Shown here: positions 27,947-36,948 of the stretch, in pieces
Position numbering within the stretch: position 1 is the stretch's first letter
Layout: every line of letters begins with the position of its first letter
NCBI GenBank assembly: GCA_017794945.1
Contig: CP051239.1
Coordinates: forward strand, 1,302,001 to 1,366,000
Length of the DNA stretch: 64,000 nt
Source of the DNA: Alcanivorax sp.
Lineage (GTDB): Bacteria > Pseudomonadota > Gammaproteobacteria > Pseudomonadales > Alcanivoracaceae
Direction of reading: 5' to 3'
The notes under the pieces: generated by a model
What the model saw: only the letters and a program-made list of their open reading frames with translations
Told to the model about the DNA's origin: nothing
Databases searched by the model: none
Made by a program: the position numbers and the translations under genes

Positions 27947-28057
27947 TACCGATCGGTAAGAAAAGAGCCTCCTCACCTTCCTAACGGTCGCTTTATTCCC
28001 GATCGGTACCATTATTGAACTTTCGGCGCTATATCGCCTTAATATTACCGATCAGGA
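27947..28057. promoter_or_regulatory. Three phased palindromic operator-like sites
   Basis: TACCGATCGGTA (27947-27958) is a perfect 12-bp palindrome. TCCCGATCGGTA (27997-28008) matches it at 11 of 12. TACCGATCAGGAA (28046-28058) keeps one half exactly. Starts are 50 and 49 bp apart, close to five helical turns. They fill the gap before the HipB-like gene, the last one 17 bp from its start codon, and are the natural candidates for autoregulation. Confidence 0.6.
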
Positions 28058-28074
28058 ATATTGGGAGCCGCCCG

Positions 28075-28323
28075 ATGAGCGCCGTGCCGAGACAACACAA
28101 GGTGGACAGCCCGGAAGAGCTGGGCCGGCGTATTCGCGCCGCCCGTAAGGCCCAGGGTCTGACCCAGGTGGACCTGGCGGAAATCGCCGGCGTCGGACCG
28201 CGCTTTTTGTCGGAGCTCGAGCGCGGCAAGGACACGGTGCGCCTGGGGCTGACAATAAGAATTGCGCGGTTGGTGGGGATTGATCTGTTCGCCATCCCAA
28301 GAGGCTCTGAAACCCGCCTCTAG
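28075..28323 (+). CDS. HipB-like (y4mF family) helix-turn-helix regulator, orphan
   Basis: An 82-residue Cro/CI-type DNA-binding protein of the HipB/y4mF group. The HTH is LTQVDLAEIAGVGPRFLSEL, with ERGKDTVRLGLTIRIARLVGIDL after it, typical of antitoxins paired with a HipA kinase. GGGAG lies 7 nt before ATG 28075. No hipA follows: the stop overlaps the convergent DUF3775 gene by 4 nt. It is either an orphan regulator or a remnant of a toxin-antitoxin unit. Three palindromes upstream suggest it represses itself. Confidence 0.88.
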   Translation: MSAVPRQHKVDSPEELGRRIRAARKAQGLTQVDLAEIAGVGPRFLSELERGKDTVRLGLTIRIARLVGIDLFAIPRGSETRL

Positions 28324-28718
28324 AGATCGCACTGCACGCCGAACACGGCGAGGCCTTCCACCAGGTATTCGGACAGCAGCGGGTGGCCGAGCAGGAAGTC
28401 GGCGGTGTCCGGGGTCCATTCGTCGCGGGCCAGGCGCAGGGCCTCTTCCCACTCGTCCTCCTGGAAGTCGCCACGGCCCAGCCACATCAACGCCACCACC
28501 TCGGTCTGCTGGTCCGGCTCCAGGTCCTCGATGATGGTGCGGAACTCCGCCACCGAGCCGTCCTCTTCGCCGCCCGCCGGCTCCGTCAGCGCCTCCGCGC
28601 CGGCGTCGTCATCGATGGGGTTGCCGGCGTCCTCCGGCATGGCCACCGTGTCCCGGGCCTGGAAGGCCTGGGCCAATTCCACCAAACGGCACACGGTCTC
28701 CCCGCTCACGTTCAACAT
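28320..28718 (-). CDS. DUF3775 domain protein
   Basis: A 132-residue acidic protein that begins LNVSGETVCRLVELAQAFQA and ends TADFLLGHPLLSEYLVEGLA, the pattern of the DUF3775 family. The middle (about residues 28-55) is a low-complexity acidic stretch. Function is unknown in the family. It is convergent with the HTH gene and divergent from the dCTP deaminase gene, and has the GC content of the core genome, so it marks the left edge of the AT-rich islet. Confidence 0.82.
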   Translation of the reverse strand: MLNVSGETVCRLVELAQAFQARDTVAMPEDAGNPIDDDAGAEALTEPAGGEEDGSVAEFRTIIEDLEPDQQTEVVALMWLGRGDFQEDEWEEALRLARDEWTPDTADFLLGHPLLSEYLVEGLAVFGVQCDL

Positions 28719-28841
28719 GGCTCGTCTCCTGATTCAAGGTTGGATACCTTTAACCTAGTAGCCTGAGAAACGAGAACAAGACTGGAGATGTAAAAGCCTG
28801 TCAGAGTTTTTCAAAACGCCAGTAAGAAGAAAGAAGTCGAC

Positions 28842-30488
28842 GTGCCTAAGCAATCCAGAAAAACTCGTTTGCACAGTAGTGATGGTTTATATACGCTCTC
28901 AAGAAAACAAAAATTACAGAGCATAGCTATGGATAGCCATATTATAACAAGTTATAACGAGTCAGACCCCCTTTCACCTGCGGGAAAACCCGAACTTGTT
29001 TTCGGGATAGTTGCGCCAGCTGGAGCCCAAAGAGACACGGTCTACCAAGAACTCTCTTCAAAACTGGAAGAATACGGCTACAAATCCCATAGAATAAGAG
29101 TAAGTGATTTAATAAAAGAGCACAGCTTGTGGGACGATAACACCAGCCAAGACGAAGCAAGCAGAATCCACCTTCTAATGGATCTTGGAAATAAAATAAG
29201 AGAAAGAAGCGAACTGGCTGATGCCATGGCCATAATGGCCATAGCAAAAATCGTTTCCATTAGAAAAGAAAGCGGAAACTATTACGGATACGCTAAAGGC
29301 GCAAACGCATACATTATAGATTCCTTAAAAAATCCTACAGAAATATCTGCTCTACGTGCGATTTATGGATCCGGCTTCGTACTGATTTCCGCATATTCTG
29401 ACCATGAGCAGCGAATTGTGCATTTGTCCTCTCGAATCGCCAACTCAAGGTTTAAGCCGGGCGACAAACACAAAACAAGGTCAGATGCAGAAGCGATCAT
29501 AAGCCGGGATGATCAAGAGGAAGGAAACGAGTTCGGCCAGAACGTGCAGAACTGCTTCCCAAAAGCAGACTTCTTCTTGAATCTAGACCAACCTCATAAG
29601 GAAATAAAAGATAGCCTAGAAAGATACCTTAAAGTTATTTTCAATCATCCTTTCATAACTCCTACGCGAGACGAATGTGGCATGTTCCATGCTGAAGCAA
29701 ACTCCTGGAGGTCCGCAGATTTATCGAGGCAAGTTGGCGCGGCGATATGTACGAAGGAAGGTGAAGTCCTTGCTTTAGGTTGCAACGAGGTGCCTAAAGC
29801 ACATGGAGGACTATACTGGGATGGAGATGAAAATGACGGTCGAGACTTCCAGAAAGGTAAAGATAAAGGAGCAGAACATAAGCGAATAATGGTAGCTGAA
29901 ATCATAAGAAAAATAATGTCGAGCGACGACTTCGACGGTGCTCAAAAAGCAAGACTAAACGAACTAATAAAGAAAACGATCACAGGATCAGATGATAAAG
30001 TTTTGCATGGCTTACAGGCATTAAATGTGATCGAATACGGACGCACTGTACATGCAGAAATGGCAGCCTTAACTGACGCTGCCAAACGAGGTGTATCAGT
30101 GAAAGGTGCTGTCATATACGTAAACACCTTTCCATGCCACTTATGCGCCAGGCACATTATATCTTCCGGCATTAGTAGAGTTGTATATATAGAGCCGTAC
30201 CCAAAAAGCCTAACGGCGGACCTTTTTGACGACTCTATTTCTGTTGGCAAAGAAACCCAGAACCCGAAGAAAATTTCTTTCGAACCATTTACCGGCATTG
30301 CACCAAGACAATATCAGTTTGCATTTCAATCAACCAGAAAGAGAAAGAACAAAGGAGGAATCGTTACTGAATGGACAAAAATTGAAGCCACAACAAAACT
30401 TAAAAGATATGTGACTTCTTACCTTGCGATCGAACTTGGAATAGTGTCAAATCTACTTCCAAAAGTCATGGAGGCGGACGATGGATAA
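28842..30488 (+). CDS. Anti-phage dCTP deaminase, AvcD/DcdV type
   Basis: A 548-residue two-domain protein. The C-terminal deaminase domain (about residues 285-480) has the zinc motifs of deoxycytidylate deaminases: VHAEMAALTDAA and PCHLCARHI, with GCNEVPKAHGGLYWDGDEN before them. The N-terminal half is P-loop-like but the loop reads GIVAPAGAQRDT without GKS. Proteins of this build (AvcD, DcdV) deplete dCTP during phage infection. The gene is clearly AT-richer than its neighbours, which indicates acquisition. Start GTG 28842 has only a purine-rich AAGAAAGAAG upstream; ATG 28929 is an alternative. It overlaps the next gene by 8 nt. The regulatory AvcI RNA of Vibrio is not evident in the 123-bp upstream gap. 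Confidence 0.92.
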   Translation: MPKQSRKTRLHSSDGLYTLSRKQKLQSIAMDSHIITSYNESDPLSPAGKPELVFGIVAPAGAQRDTVYQELSSKLEEYGYKSHRIRVSDLIKEHSLWDDNTSQDEASRIHLLMDLGNKIRERSELADAMAIMAIAKIVSIRKESGNYYGYAKGANAYIIDSLKNPTEISALRAIYGSGFVLISAYSDHEQRIVHLSSRIANSRFKPGDKHKTRSDAEAIISRDDQEEGNEFGQNVQNCFPKADFFLNLDQPHKEIKDSLERYLKVIFNHPFITPTRDECGMFHAEANSWRSADLSRQVGAAICTKEGEVLALGCNEVPKAHGGLYWDGDENDGRDFQKGKDKGAEHKRIMVAEIIRKIMSSDDFDGAQKARLNELIKKTITGSDDKVLHGLQALNVIEYGRTVHAEMAALTDAAKRGVSVKGAVIYVNTFPCHLCARHIISSGISRVVYIEPYPKSLTADLFDDSISVGKETQNPKKISFEPFTGIAPRQYQFAFQSTRKRKNKGGIVTEWTKIEATTKLKRYVTSYLAIELGIVSNLLPKVMEADDG

Positions 30489-30702
30489 TAGAAAAAAGGA
30501 CAACTTCTTTTTAGAAATGGTCCTCTTCTCACGAGAAGAACTCGGATCACTACCTGACTGGGCATCTATCAACAACACATTCCAAGGTGGTTATAATATG
30601 AGGCCGCATTCAAAATCTCTCAATGCCGGGCTCGAAGAGCTAAAGATTGAGGTCGGCAAACACAATAGCCATGCTCAGCTTAACTCTCTCAGAACCAATT
30701 AG
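30481..30702 (+). CDS. Unrecognised 73-residue protein coupled to the dCTP deaminase
   Basis: A small soluble protein (MDNRKKDNFFLEMVLFSREE at the N-terminus, polar C-terminus rich in Asn, Ser and Lys) that I do not recognise. Strong signs that it is real: GGAGG at 30470-30474 sits exactly 6 nt before the ATG, the start overlaps the deaminase stop by 8 nt, and base composition matches the AT-rich islet. Co-translation suggests a partner of the deaminase, such as an inhibitor, activator or phage sensor, but this is inference. Its stop overlaps that of the convergent tpm gene by 3 nt. Confidence 0.75.
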   Translation: MDNRKKDNFFLEMVLFSREELGSLPDWASINNTFQGGYNMRPHSKSLNAGLEELKIEVGKHNSHAQLNSLRTN

Positions 30703-31349
30703 CTCTTAAGCCGCCAGGCGATTTCCTCGAAACGGTCGAGACCACGTTCGCGGAACGCCGGCTGGTTGTCGATCACGTCCTTGCGGGAAAGGCAGTCCAG
30801 CGCATAGTCGCCGCCATACAAGCGCTTCACTTCTTCGGCGGGTACCGCGAACGGTGGCCCGTCCATAAGGCCCTGGTCGTACTCAAAGGTGATCAGTAGC
30901 TGCGGGGCGCGCGCCGTGACAGAGGCCAGGTGCGCCGCGTAGCGCTCGCGCATGGCCGCCGGCAGGGCCACCAGCGCCGCCCGGTCGTAGACCATGGCCA
31001 CGTCGCCCAAGTCCTCCGCCGTGAGCGCGAAGGCATCGCCCTGGAACACCGTCAACGCGCCGTGGCGCCACACCCGGCCGTCCCCCCAGGGCGACACGTC
31101 CGGGCTCACGCCCAGCGACTCGAACAGTTGGCTCACCGCCAGTGCACTGAGCTCAACGCCCACCACTCGCAGGCCCTGATCCAGCAACCAGCCGATATCC
31201 AGCGTCTTGCCGCACAGCGGCAGAAAGACCGTCGCCCCGGTGGGCAGATCGAAAGCGGCGAGATTACGCTTCAGGATCGGGTGCACGAACGACAGATGGA
31301 AGCCCAGCTCCTGCGCTTGCCATTTTTCTTCCCAGAACTGTTTTTCCAT
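30699..31349 (-). CDS. tpm: Thiopurine S-methyltransferase
   Basis: A 216-residue SAM-dependent methyltransferase of the TPMT family. FWEEKWQAQELGFH opens it, the SAM-binding motif is VFLPLCGKTLDIGWLLDQG (about residues 41-59), VVGVELSALAV follows, and DRAALVALPAAMRERYA is the family's later signature. Bacterial TPMTs methylate thiopurines and also tellurite/selenite compounds. Length is normal. It begins the right flank of the AT-rich islet and returns to high GC. Confidence 0.94.
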   Translation of the reverse strand: MEKQFWEEKWQAQELGFHLSFVHPILKRNLAAFDLPTGATVFLPLCGKTLDIGWLLDQGLRVVGVELSALAVSQLFESLGVSPDVSPWGDGRVWRHGALTVFQGDAFALTAEDLGDVAMVYDRAALVALPAAMRERYAAHLASVTARAPQLLITFEYDQGLMDGPPFAVPAEEVKRLYGGDYALDCLSRKDVIDNQPAFRERGLDRFEEIAWRLKS

Positions 31350-31368
31350 CGAACGGTCTCCCGAGAGT

Positions 31369-31881
31369 TTAGCCCTGGCGCCGCAGTACCGCTTCGGTCT
31401 CGCGCATTGCCAACGCAAAGTCCGGCTTGGTAATGATCGCCAGCACCAAAGCATAAACGCCATTCAGCAGCGCCAGTTCCGGGTCCGCGTGCATGAAACA
31501 AGCGGCCACTACCAACACGGATACGAAGTTCAACAGGCCCAGGAGTATGAACATGCTGTTCTGCACCTTGGCGGCCGCCAACGCCTTAACGTCCCGGGAA
31601 GATTCGGGGCTACCAGGCAAAGGGCGATGCGCGATCCTCTCCGGGGCCATGACAAGATTGCGCAGCCGCCGGCCGAGCAATAGCACCAAAGCCATGGCGG
31701 CAAGACTGACGCCCCACAACGTTTCCCGGGTCAGTAATTCAACCGGTGGCGGGTAGTGCGCGAACATTGCCAACAATGCCAGCGCTACCCCGATCATCAG
31801 CGGCGCGGACAACGGCAAAAACCAGAGCACCGAAAGTTGCCGAGGCGACGGTGCTTTCGTCCCACCCAGAGCATTGGACAT
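31369..31881 (-). CDS. Hypothetical membrane protein, four predicted helices
   Basis: A 170-residue protein with hydrophobic segments near residues 17-42, 52-69, 105-127 and 131-150. The N-terminus is Ser/Pro-rich, and a basic stretch (GRRLRNLVMAPERIAHR) lies between helices 2 and 3. I do not recognise a family. It sits between tpm and polA on the same strand, 19 nt before tpm, and may be transcribed with either. Confidence 0.75.
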   Translation of the reverse strand: MSNALGGTKAPSPRQLSVLWFLPLSAPLMIGVALALLAMFAHYPPPVELLTRETLWGVSLAAMALVLLLGRRLRNLVMAPERIAHRPLPGSPESSRDVKALAAAKVQNSMFILLGLLNFVSVLVVAACFMHADPELALLNGVYALVLAIITKPDFALAMRETEAVLRRQG

Positions 31882-31901
31882 CGCACTTCTCCTTTTTGTT
31901 T

Positions 31902-34643
31902 TTAGTGCGCTTCTTCCCAGTTGTTCCCGATCCCGGCATCAACGATCAGCGGCACATCCAGTTTGGCGGCGGCTTCCATGCGCTGGGTGACTTCCTTGAC
32001 CAGGTCGTCGACCTGGCTTTCTTTCACTTCGAACACCAGCTCATCGTGCACCTGCATGATCATCAGGGCGTCCAGTTTACTGTCTTCGAGCCAGTGATGA
32101 ACCTTGATCATGGCGTGCTTGATGATGTCGGCGGCAGTGCCTTGCATGGGCGCGTTGATGGCGGTGCGCTCGGCGGCCTGGCGGCGCTGGCCGTTGCGGC
32201 TGTTGATTTCCGGCAGGTAGAGGCGGCGGCCGAACAGGGTTTCCACGTAGCCTTTTTCGGCGGCGTCGGCGCGGGTGTTTTCCATGTAGCGTTTTACGCC
32301 GGGGTATTTTTCGAAGTAGCGATCGATGTATTCCTGGGCTTCGCCGCGCGGGATGCCGAGTTGTTTGGCGAGGCCGAAGGCGCTCATGCCGTAGATCAGG
32401 CCGAAGTTGATGGCCTTGGCGTTGCGGCGTTCGTTGTCGCTGACGTCCTCGAGGGTCTTGCCCCAGACTTCGGCGGCGGTGGCGCGGTGAATGTCCAGGT
32501 TGTGCTCGAAGGCGTGGGTGAGACCTTTATCGCCGGACAGGTGCGCCATGATGCGCAGTTCGATCTGTGAGTAGTCGCAGGCGACGATCTTTTTGCCTTG
32601 GGGTGCCGAGAACGCCAGGCGGATCTTGCGGCCTTCTTCGCTGCGCACCGGAATGTTCTGCAGGTTCGGATCACTGGAGGAGAGCCGGCCGGTGGCGGCC
32701 ACCGCCTGGTGGTAGGAGGTGTGCACGCGGCCGGTGTTGGGGTTGATCAGTTCCGGCAGCTTATCGGTGTAGGTGTTCTTGAGCTTGGAGACGCCCCGGT
32801 AGTCCATGATCACCTGGGGCAGCGGGTAGCCTTGCAGCGCCAGGTCCTGAAGCACGGCTTCAGCGGTGGACGGTGCGCCTTTGGGCGTCTTCTTGATGAC
32901 CGGGATTTCCAGTTTTTCGTAAAGAATTTCGCCGAGCTGTTTGGGCGAGCCGAGATTGAATTTCTGGCCGGCTTCCTCGAACGCTTTTTCTTCCAGCTCC
33001 ATCATGCTCTTGGCGAGGAAGGTGCTCTGTTTTTTGAGCATGTCCGCGTCCACGTAGGTGCCGTTGCGCTCGATGCGGCTGAGCACCGGCACCAGCGGCA
33101 TTTCGATGTCGTGGAACACGCTTTTCAGGCCCGCTTCTTTTTCCAGGCGTGGCCACAGGGTCTGGTGCAGGCGCAGGGTGATGTCCGCGTCTTCGGAGGC
33201 GTAGGGGCCGGCTTCCGCGAGCCCGACCTGGTTAAAGGTGAGCTGCTTGACGCCCTTGCCGGCGATCTCCTGGAAGCTGATGTTTTTGTGGCCCAGATAT
33301 TTCAGCGCCAGGGAGTCCATATCGTGGCGGGTGGCCACGGAGTCGAGCACGTAGGATTCCAGCATGGTGTCGTATTCCACGCCGCGCAGGGTGATGCCGG
33401 CGCGGGCCAGTACGCTCATGTCGTACTTGAGGTTCTGGCCGACTTTTTTGCTTTGTTCGTCTTCGAGAACGGGCTTGAGCTTGTCCAGTACCAGAGCGCG
33501 GTCGAGCTGATCCGGCGCGCCCGGATAGTCGTGGCCGAAGGGCACGTAGGCGGCGTCGCCGGCGGCGGTGGCGAAGCTGACGCCGACCAGGTCCGCTTCC
33601 ATGTAATTGAGACTGGTGGTTTCGGTGTCGAAGGCGAACAGCTCGGCTTTCTTAAGTTTGTCGAGCCAGGCGTCCAGTTCTTCCTCGGTAAGCACGGTCT
33701 GGTAGCCGTCCCGGTCGATGCTTTGTTCGCTCTCGATGTCCGGAGCGCCCTCTACCGCCGGGTCGTCGCCTTCCAGCAATTCATTGAGCCAGCCTTTGAA
33801 TTCCAGATCGCGGTAGTAACCGGCCAGCTTTTCCGCGTCGGGCGTCAGCAGTTTGAGGTCGTCCAGGGCTTCCTTGAGTTCGCAGTCCACCTTGATGGTG
33901 GCCAGCTCGTAGGAGAGAAACGCCTGCTCGCGGTGTTCTTCCAGTTTCTTGCCCATGGACTTGGCGCCGCGGAAATTCAGCTCGGCGACCTTGTCCAGGT
34001 TGTCGTAAATCTTTTCCAGCGAACCCAGACCGGTGAGCAGCGCCAGCGCGGTCTTTTCGCCGACGCCGGGGACACCGGGAATGTTGTCCACCTTGTCGCC
34101 CATCAGCGCCAGGAAATCGATAATCAGCTCCGGGCCGACACCGAATTTTTCACGCACGCCGTCGATGTCGTAGACGGCGTTGTTCATGGTGTTGATCAGG
34201 GTGACGTGGTCGTTGACCAGCTGTGCCATATCCTTGTCGCCGGTGGAGATCAGCACCGGCTTTTGTTCGGCGCTGAAAATGCGCGCGAAGGTGCCGATCA
34301 CGTCGTCGGCTTCGACGCCGTCCTCGATGATCAGCGGCAGGCCCATGGCGCGGATCAGGTCGTGCAGCGGCTGCACCTGCTCGCGCAGCTCGTCGGGCAT
34401 CGGCGGCCGGTTGGCCTTGTACTGCTCGAACAGCTCGTCGCGGAAGGTTTTGCCCTTGGCGTCGAACACCACCGCCATGTACTCGGGGTCGTAGTCGTTG
34501 ATCATCTTGCGCAGCATCGAGGCGACGCCGCGCACCGCGCCGGTGGGCTGGCCGGTGGAGGTGGTCAGCGGCGGCAGCGCGTGGAAGGCCCGGTACAGGT
34601 AGGAGGAGCCGTCGACAAGGATGATCGGTTTACGCTCGGTCAT
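31902..34643 (-). CDS. polA: DNA polymerase I
   Basis: A 913-residue DNA polymerase I, full length, for Okazaki fragment processing and repair synthesis. All three modules are seen: the 5'-3' exonuclease/FEN domain (residues 1-290, [27 protein letters not shown]), the 3'-5' proofreading domain with intact acids ([27 protein letters not shown]), and the polymerase domain with motif [18 protein letters not shown], motif [20 protein letters not shown] and motif C QVHDELVF. The upstream 226 bp hold a REP pair. Neighbouring thrB recalls pseudomonad gene order. Confidence 0.98.
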   Translation of the reverse strand: MTERKPIILVDGSSYLYRAFHALPPLTTSTGQPTGAVRGVASMLRKMINDYDPEYMAVVFDAKGKTFRDELFEQYKANRPPMPDELREQVQPLHDLIRAMGLPLIIEDGVEADDVIGTFARIFSAEQKPVLISTGDKDMAQLVNDHVTLINTMNNAVYDIDGVREKFGVGPELIIDFLALMGDKVDNIPGVPGVGEKTALALLTGLGSLEKIYDNLDKVAELNFRGAKSMGKKLEEHREQAFLSYELATIKVDCELKEALDDLKLLTPDAEKLAGYYRDLEFKGWLNELLEGDDPAVEGAPDIESEQSIDRDGYQTVLTEEELDAWLDKLKKAELFAFDTETTSLNYMEADLVGVSFATAAGDAAYVPFGHDYPGAPDQLDRALVLDKLKPVLEDEQSKKVGQNLKYDMSVLARAGITLRGVEYDTMLESYVLDSVATRHDMDSLALKYLGHKNISFQEIAGKGVKQLTFNQVGLAEAGPYASEDADITLRLHQTLWPRLEKEAGLKSVFHDIEMPLVPVLSRIERNGTYVDADMLKKQSTFLAKSMMELEEKAFEEAGQKFNLGSPKQLGEILYEKLEIPVIKKTPKGAPSTAEAVLQDLALQGYPLPQVIMDYRGVSKLKNTYTDKLPELINPNTGRVHTSYHQAVAATGRLSSSDPNLQNIPVRSEEGRKIRLAFSAPQGKKIVACDYSQIELRIMAHLSGDKGLTHAFEHNLDIHRATAAEVWGKTLEDVSDNERRNAKAINFGLIYGMSAFGLAKQLGIPRGEAQEYIDRYFEKYPGVKRYMENTRADAAEKGYVETLFGRRLYLPEINSRNGQRRQAAERTAINAPMQGTAADIIKHAMIKVHHWLEDSKLDALMIMQVHDELVFEVKESQVDDLVKEVTQRMEAAAKLDVPLIVDAGIGNNWEEAH

Positions 34644-34703
34644 GGCAGTCCTTGGTTAAATCCGTGGAGGGCACAGTGTAACGCAAGACCTGCCAAGAAC
34701 GCC

Positions 34704-34862
34704 TTGTGGGAGCGGGCCCTGCCCGCGAAAGGCCAGCACCGCTGGCCGGCAGGATGCCAGAGACCTTTCAGGTAGCCCCTTTTCCGGCGTTTCTGGAATC
34801 CTGCCGGGGGCTCCGCCCCCTTTCGCGGGCAGGGCCCGCTCCCACAAGCCCGCTCCCACAGG
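34704..34862. repeat. REP pair in inverted orientation (REPIN-like)
   Basis: A 29-bp sequence at 34704-34732 (GTGGGAGCGGGCCCTGCCCG core) recurs as its exact reverse complement at 34819-34847, separated by 86 bp. A second short copy of the CCGCTCCCACAGGG end follows at 34849-34862. Each arm is itself palindromic. Two REPs in opposite orientation around a spacer are the REPIN unit known in Pseudomonas, moved by RAYT transposases. It fills the gap between polA and the esterase gene; nothing coding is seen there. Confidence 0.88.
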
Positions 34863-34869
34863 GTGCCGG

Positions 34870-35904
34870 TCAGAGGCGTTCCTTGATCTGCCGGGTGATG
34901 GCGTTCACCGCTTTGCGGGCGCTGGGGATGGCGCCGCCCATGGTGATGAAACCGTGCACCAGCTCCGGGTAGTCCAGGTTGACCACGTTGACGCCGGCGT
35001 CCTTGAGCTTTTCGCTGTAGGCGAGGCCCTCGTCGCGCAGCGGGTCGGTGGCGGTGACCACGATGGTGTCCGGGTGACCGGCGATGTCCGGGTTGCGCAA
35101 CGGTGAAATGCGGTAGTCCTCCACCAGGGTGGCGTCCTGCATGTAGTGGTTGTGGAACCAGTGGATCATGTCGCTGTCCAGCCCGCCCTGGCCGCCGCCG
35201 AGCTGGGTGACCGAAGGCATGTCCGAGGCGCCGTCGGTTTTCGGGTACACCGCCACCACCAGCTTGGGCACGGCGAGGCCCTGGATCGCGGCCTGCTGGG
35301 CCACCACGATGGACAGATTGCCGCCGGCGCTGTCGCCCATGGTCGCCAGTCGCCGGGTGTCGATGCCCAGGTCGCCGGCCTGCTCACCGAGCCAGCGCCA
35401 GGCGGCGATGCAGTCGTCGGCGGCGGTGGGCGCGGGGTGTTCCGGGGCCAGCCGGTAGTCCACGTTCAGCACCACCGCGCCGGTCAGATTGGCGAGGTGG
35501 CGGCACAGGCGGTCGTATTCCACGGCACTGCCGATGGTGAAGCCACCACCATGGAAGAACATGATCGCCGGGCTGTCCTCGGTGGGCGCGCTCTTGGGGC
35601 GGTAAAGACGCACCAGCGTATCGCCGCCCGCCACCGGCACGCGGATATCCCGGGTCAGCGCCACCTCTTGCCGGTCCACGTCGAGCATGTCGATCATGTG
35701 CCCGTAGAGGGCGCGGCCCTGGGCCAGCGGCAGCTCGTGGAAGCCCTTGCGACCGTCCCCCAGGGCGAGCAGCAGACGCAGCTTGGGGTCCAGCCCCTCG
35801 CGGCTGACGCTTTCCACCATGCCGGCCAGCCGGCCGGCCAGGGCGCCGGGCATTTTCATCAGGGTCCGCACCGTGGTGCGCTCGATCTTGTGTTGCAGGG
35901 ACAT
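34870..35904 (-). CDS. Alpha/beta hydrolase, HSL-family esterase
   Basis: A 344-residue hormone-sensitive-lipase-type esterase. The oxyanion-hole motif HGGGFTIGS (about residue 113) and nucleophile motif GDSAGGN (about residue 187) are present; the acid is probably in TATDPLRDEG and the histidine in ELVHGFI. Family members hydrolyse short- to medium-chain esters. There is no signal peptide, so it acts in the cytosol. A TTAATTAA-like AT-rich stretch lies upstream. It is divergent from thrB. Confidence 0.92.
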   Translation of the reverse strand: MSLQHKIERTTVRTLMKMPGALAGRLAGMVESVSREGLDPKLRLLLALGDGRKGFHELPLAQGRALYGHMIDMLDVDRQEVALTRDIRVPVAGGDTLVRLYRPKSAPTEDSPAIMFFHGGGFTIGSAVEYDRLCRHLANLTGAVVLNVDYRLAPEHPAPTAADDCIAAWRWLGEQAGDLGIDTRRLATMGDSAGGNLSIVVAQQAAIQGLAVPKLVVAVYPKTDGASDMPSVTQLGGGQGGLDSDMIHWFHNHYMQDATLVEDYRISPLRNPDIAGHPDTIVVTATDPLRDEGLAYSEKLKDAGVNVVNLDYPELVHGFITMGGAIPSARKAVNAITRQIKERL

Positions 35905-36020
35905 GGTTTCTCCTTAATTAAACCCGGCGTGTATTTCCACCAATGGACAGGGGTTATACCATCGCCCCAAACAAACGGCCCGGTCATCCCCGGCCTTTTT
36001 TCGCATTGTAGGAACCTTTG

Positions 36021-36947
36021 ATGTCCGTCTATACCCGTGTCGATGATCGGGATCTGGCCGCCCTGCTGGCCGACTACGCGCTGCGGCTGGAGCACGCGCA
36101 GGCGGCGCGCCACGGCATTGAGAACAGCACCTTCCTGATCGACGCCCGGGCCGAGGACGGCGGCCCGCGGGCGGTGGTCCTGACCGTGTTCGAGCAGTTC
36201 GACGGCGACGCCCTGGCGCCCTATCTGGCATTGCTGGCGACCCTGGCGGCGGCGGACCTGCCGGTGCCGGCGGCGCTGGTGGACCGCCATGGCCAGCGGC
36301 TGCGCCAGGTGGCCGGCAAGCCGGCGGTGCTGGTGCCGCGCCTGCCCGGCGAGCACTGTTTCGAGGTGGGCAGCGAGCACTGCCGCCAGGTGGGCGCCCT
36401 GCTCGCCGCCCTGCACCGCCAGCCGGCGGAAGCCGGCGCCGCGCTGCCCGATGAACGCCGGCGCCTGAAAACGCTGAGCGAGCACCTGTGCCGCCTGAAT
36501 GAAGACGATCAGCACCGCGCCGAGACCGTACTGCGACGCTGGCGAAAAGTGTCCGCCACCCGCGCCCTGATCCACGGCGACCTGTTCCGCGACAACGCAC
36601 TGTTCGACGCCAACGGCCGGCTCACCGGGGTGCTGGATTTCTACAACGCCTGCCTGGAACGGCCCGAATACGATCTGGCGGTGGCGCTCAACGACTGGGC
36701 GGTGGCCCCGGACGGGCGCCCGGTGCCGCGCCGGCAGGGCGCCCTGCTGGCCGGATACCGGGACGGCGGCGGCCAGTGGGACGAGGCGGTGCTGGCGCTG
36801 GCTTTGGCCGTGGCGGCGCTGCGCTTCTGGCTGTCGCGGCTGGCCGGGCCGGTGTCCGGCGAATCGGAGGGCCAGGGCAGCAAGGACCCGGCCGAGTTCG
36901 CGCGGATTTTTGGCTATCGCTTTAACGCCCTGGGCGACGCTGAATAA
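36021..36947 (+). CDS. thrB: Homoserine kinase, ThrB type II (APH fold)
   Basis: A 308-residue kinase of the aminoglycoside phosphotransferase fold that phosphorylates homoserine in threonine synthesis, the non-GHMP type found in pseudomonads. RHGIENSTFLID opens the N-lobe, and the catalytic loop is LIHGDLFRDNALFD with the metal-binding VLDFYNAC after it. The start at 36021 has AGGAA 6 nt upstream; a TTG one codon earlier is unlikely. It lies near polA as in Pseudomonas. It is convergent with the cellulase-like gene. Confidence 0.93.
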   Translation: MSVYTRVDDRDLAALLADYALRLEHAQAARHGIENSTFLIDARAEDGGPRAVVLTVFEQFDGDALAPYLALLATLAAADLPVPAALVDRHGQRLRQVAGKPAVLVPRLPGEHCFEVGSEHCRQVGALLAALHRQPAEAGAALPDERRRLKTLSEHLCRLNEDDQHRAETVLRRWRKVSATRALIHGDLFRDNALFDANGRLTGVLDFYNACLERPEYDLAVALNDWAVAPDGRPVPRRQGALLAGYRDGGGQWDEAVLALALAVAALRFWLSRLAGPVSGESEGQGSKDPAEFARIFGYRFNALGDAE

Positions 36948-36948
36948 C

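Noticed and set aside
28719..30703. Target-site duplication or att repeats around the AT-rich islet
   Set aside because: I compared the sequence on both edges and found no convincing direct repeat.
32598..34775. 725-codon open frame antisense to polA
   Set aside because: polA has every expected motif; the antisense product is low-complexity and has no family.
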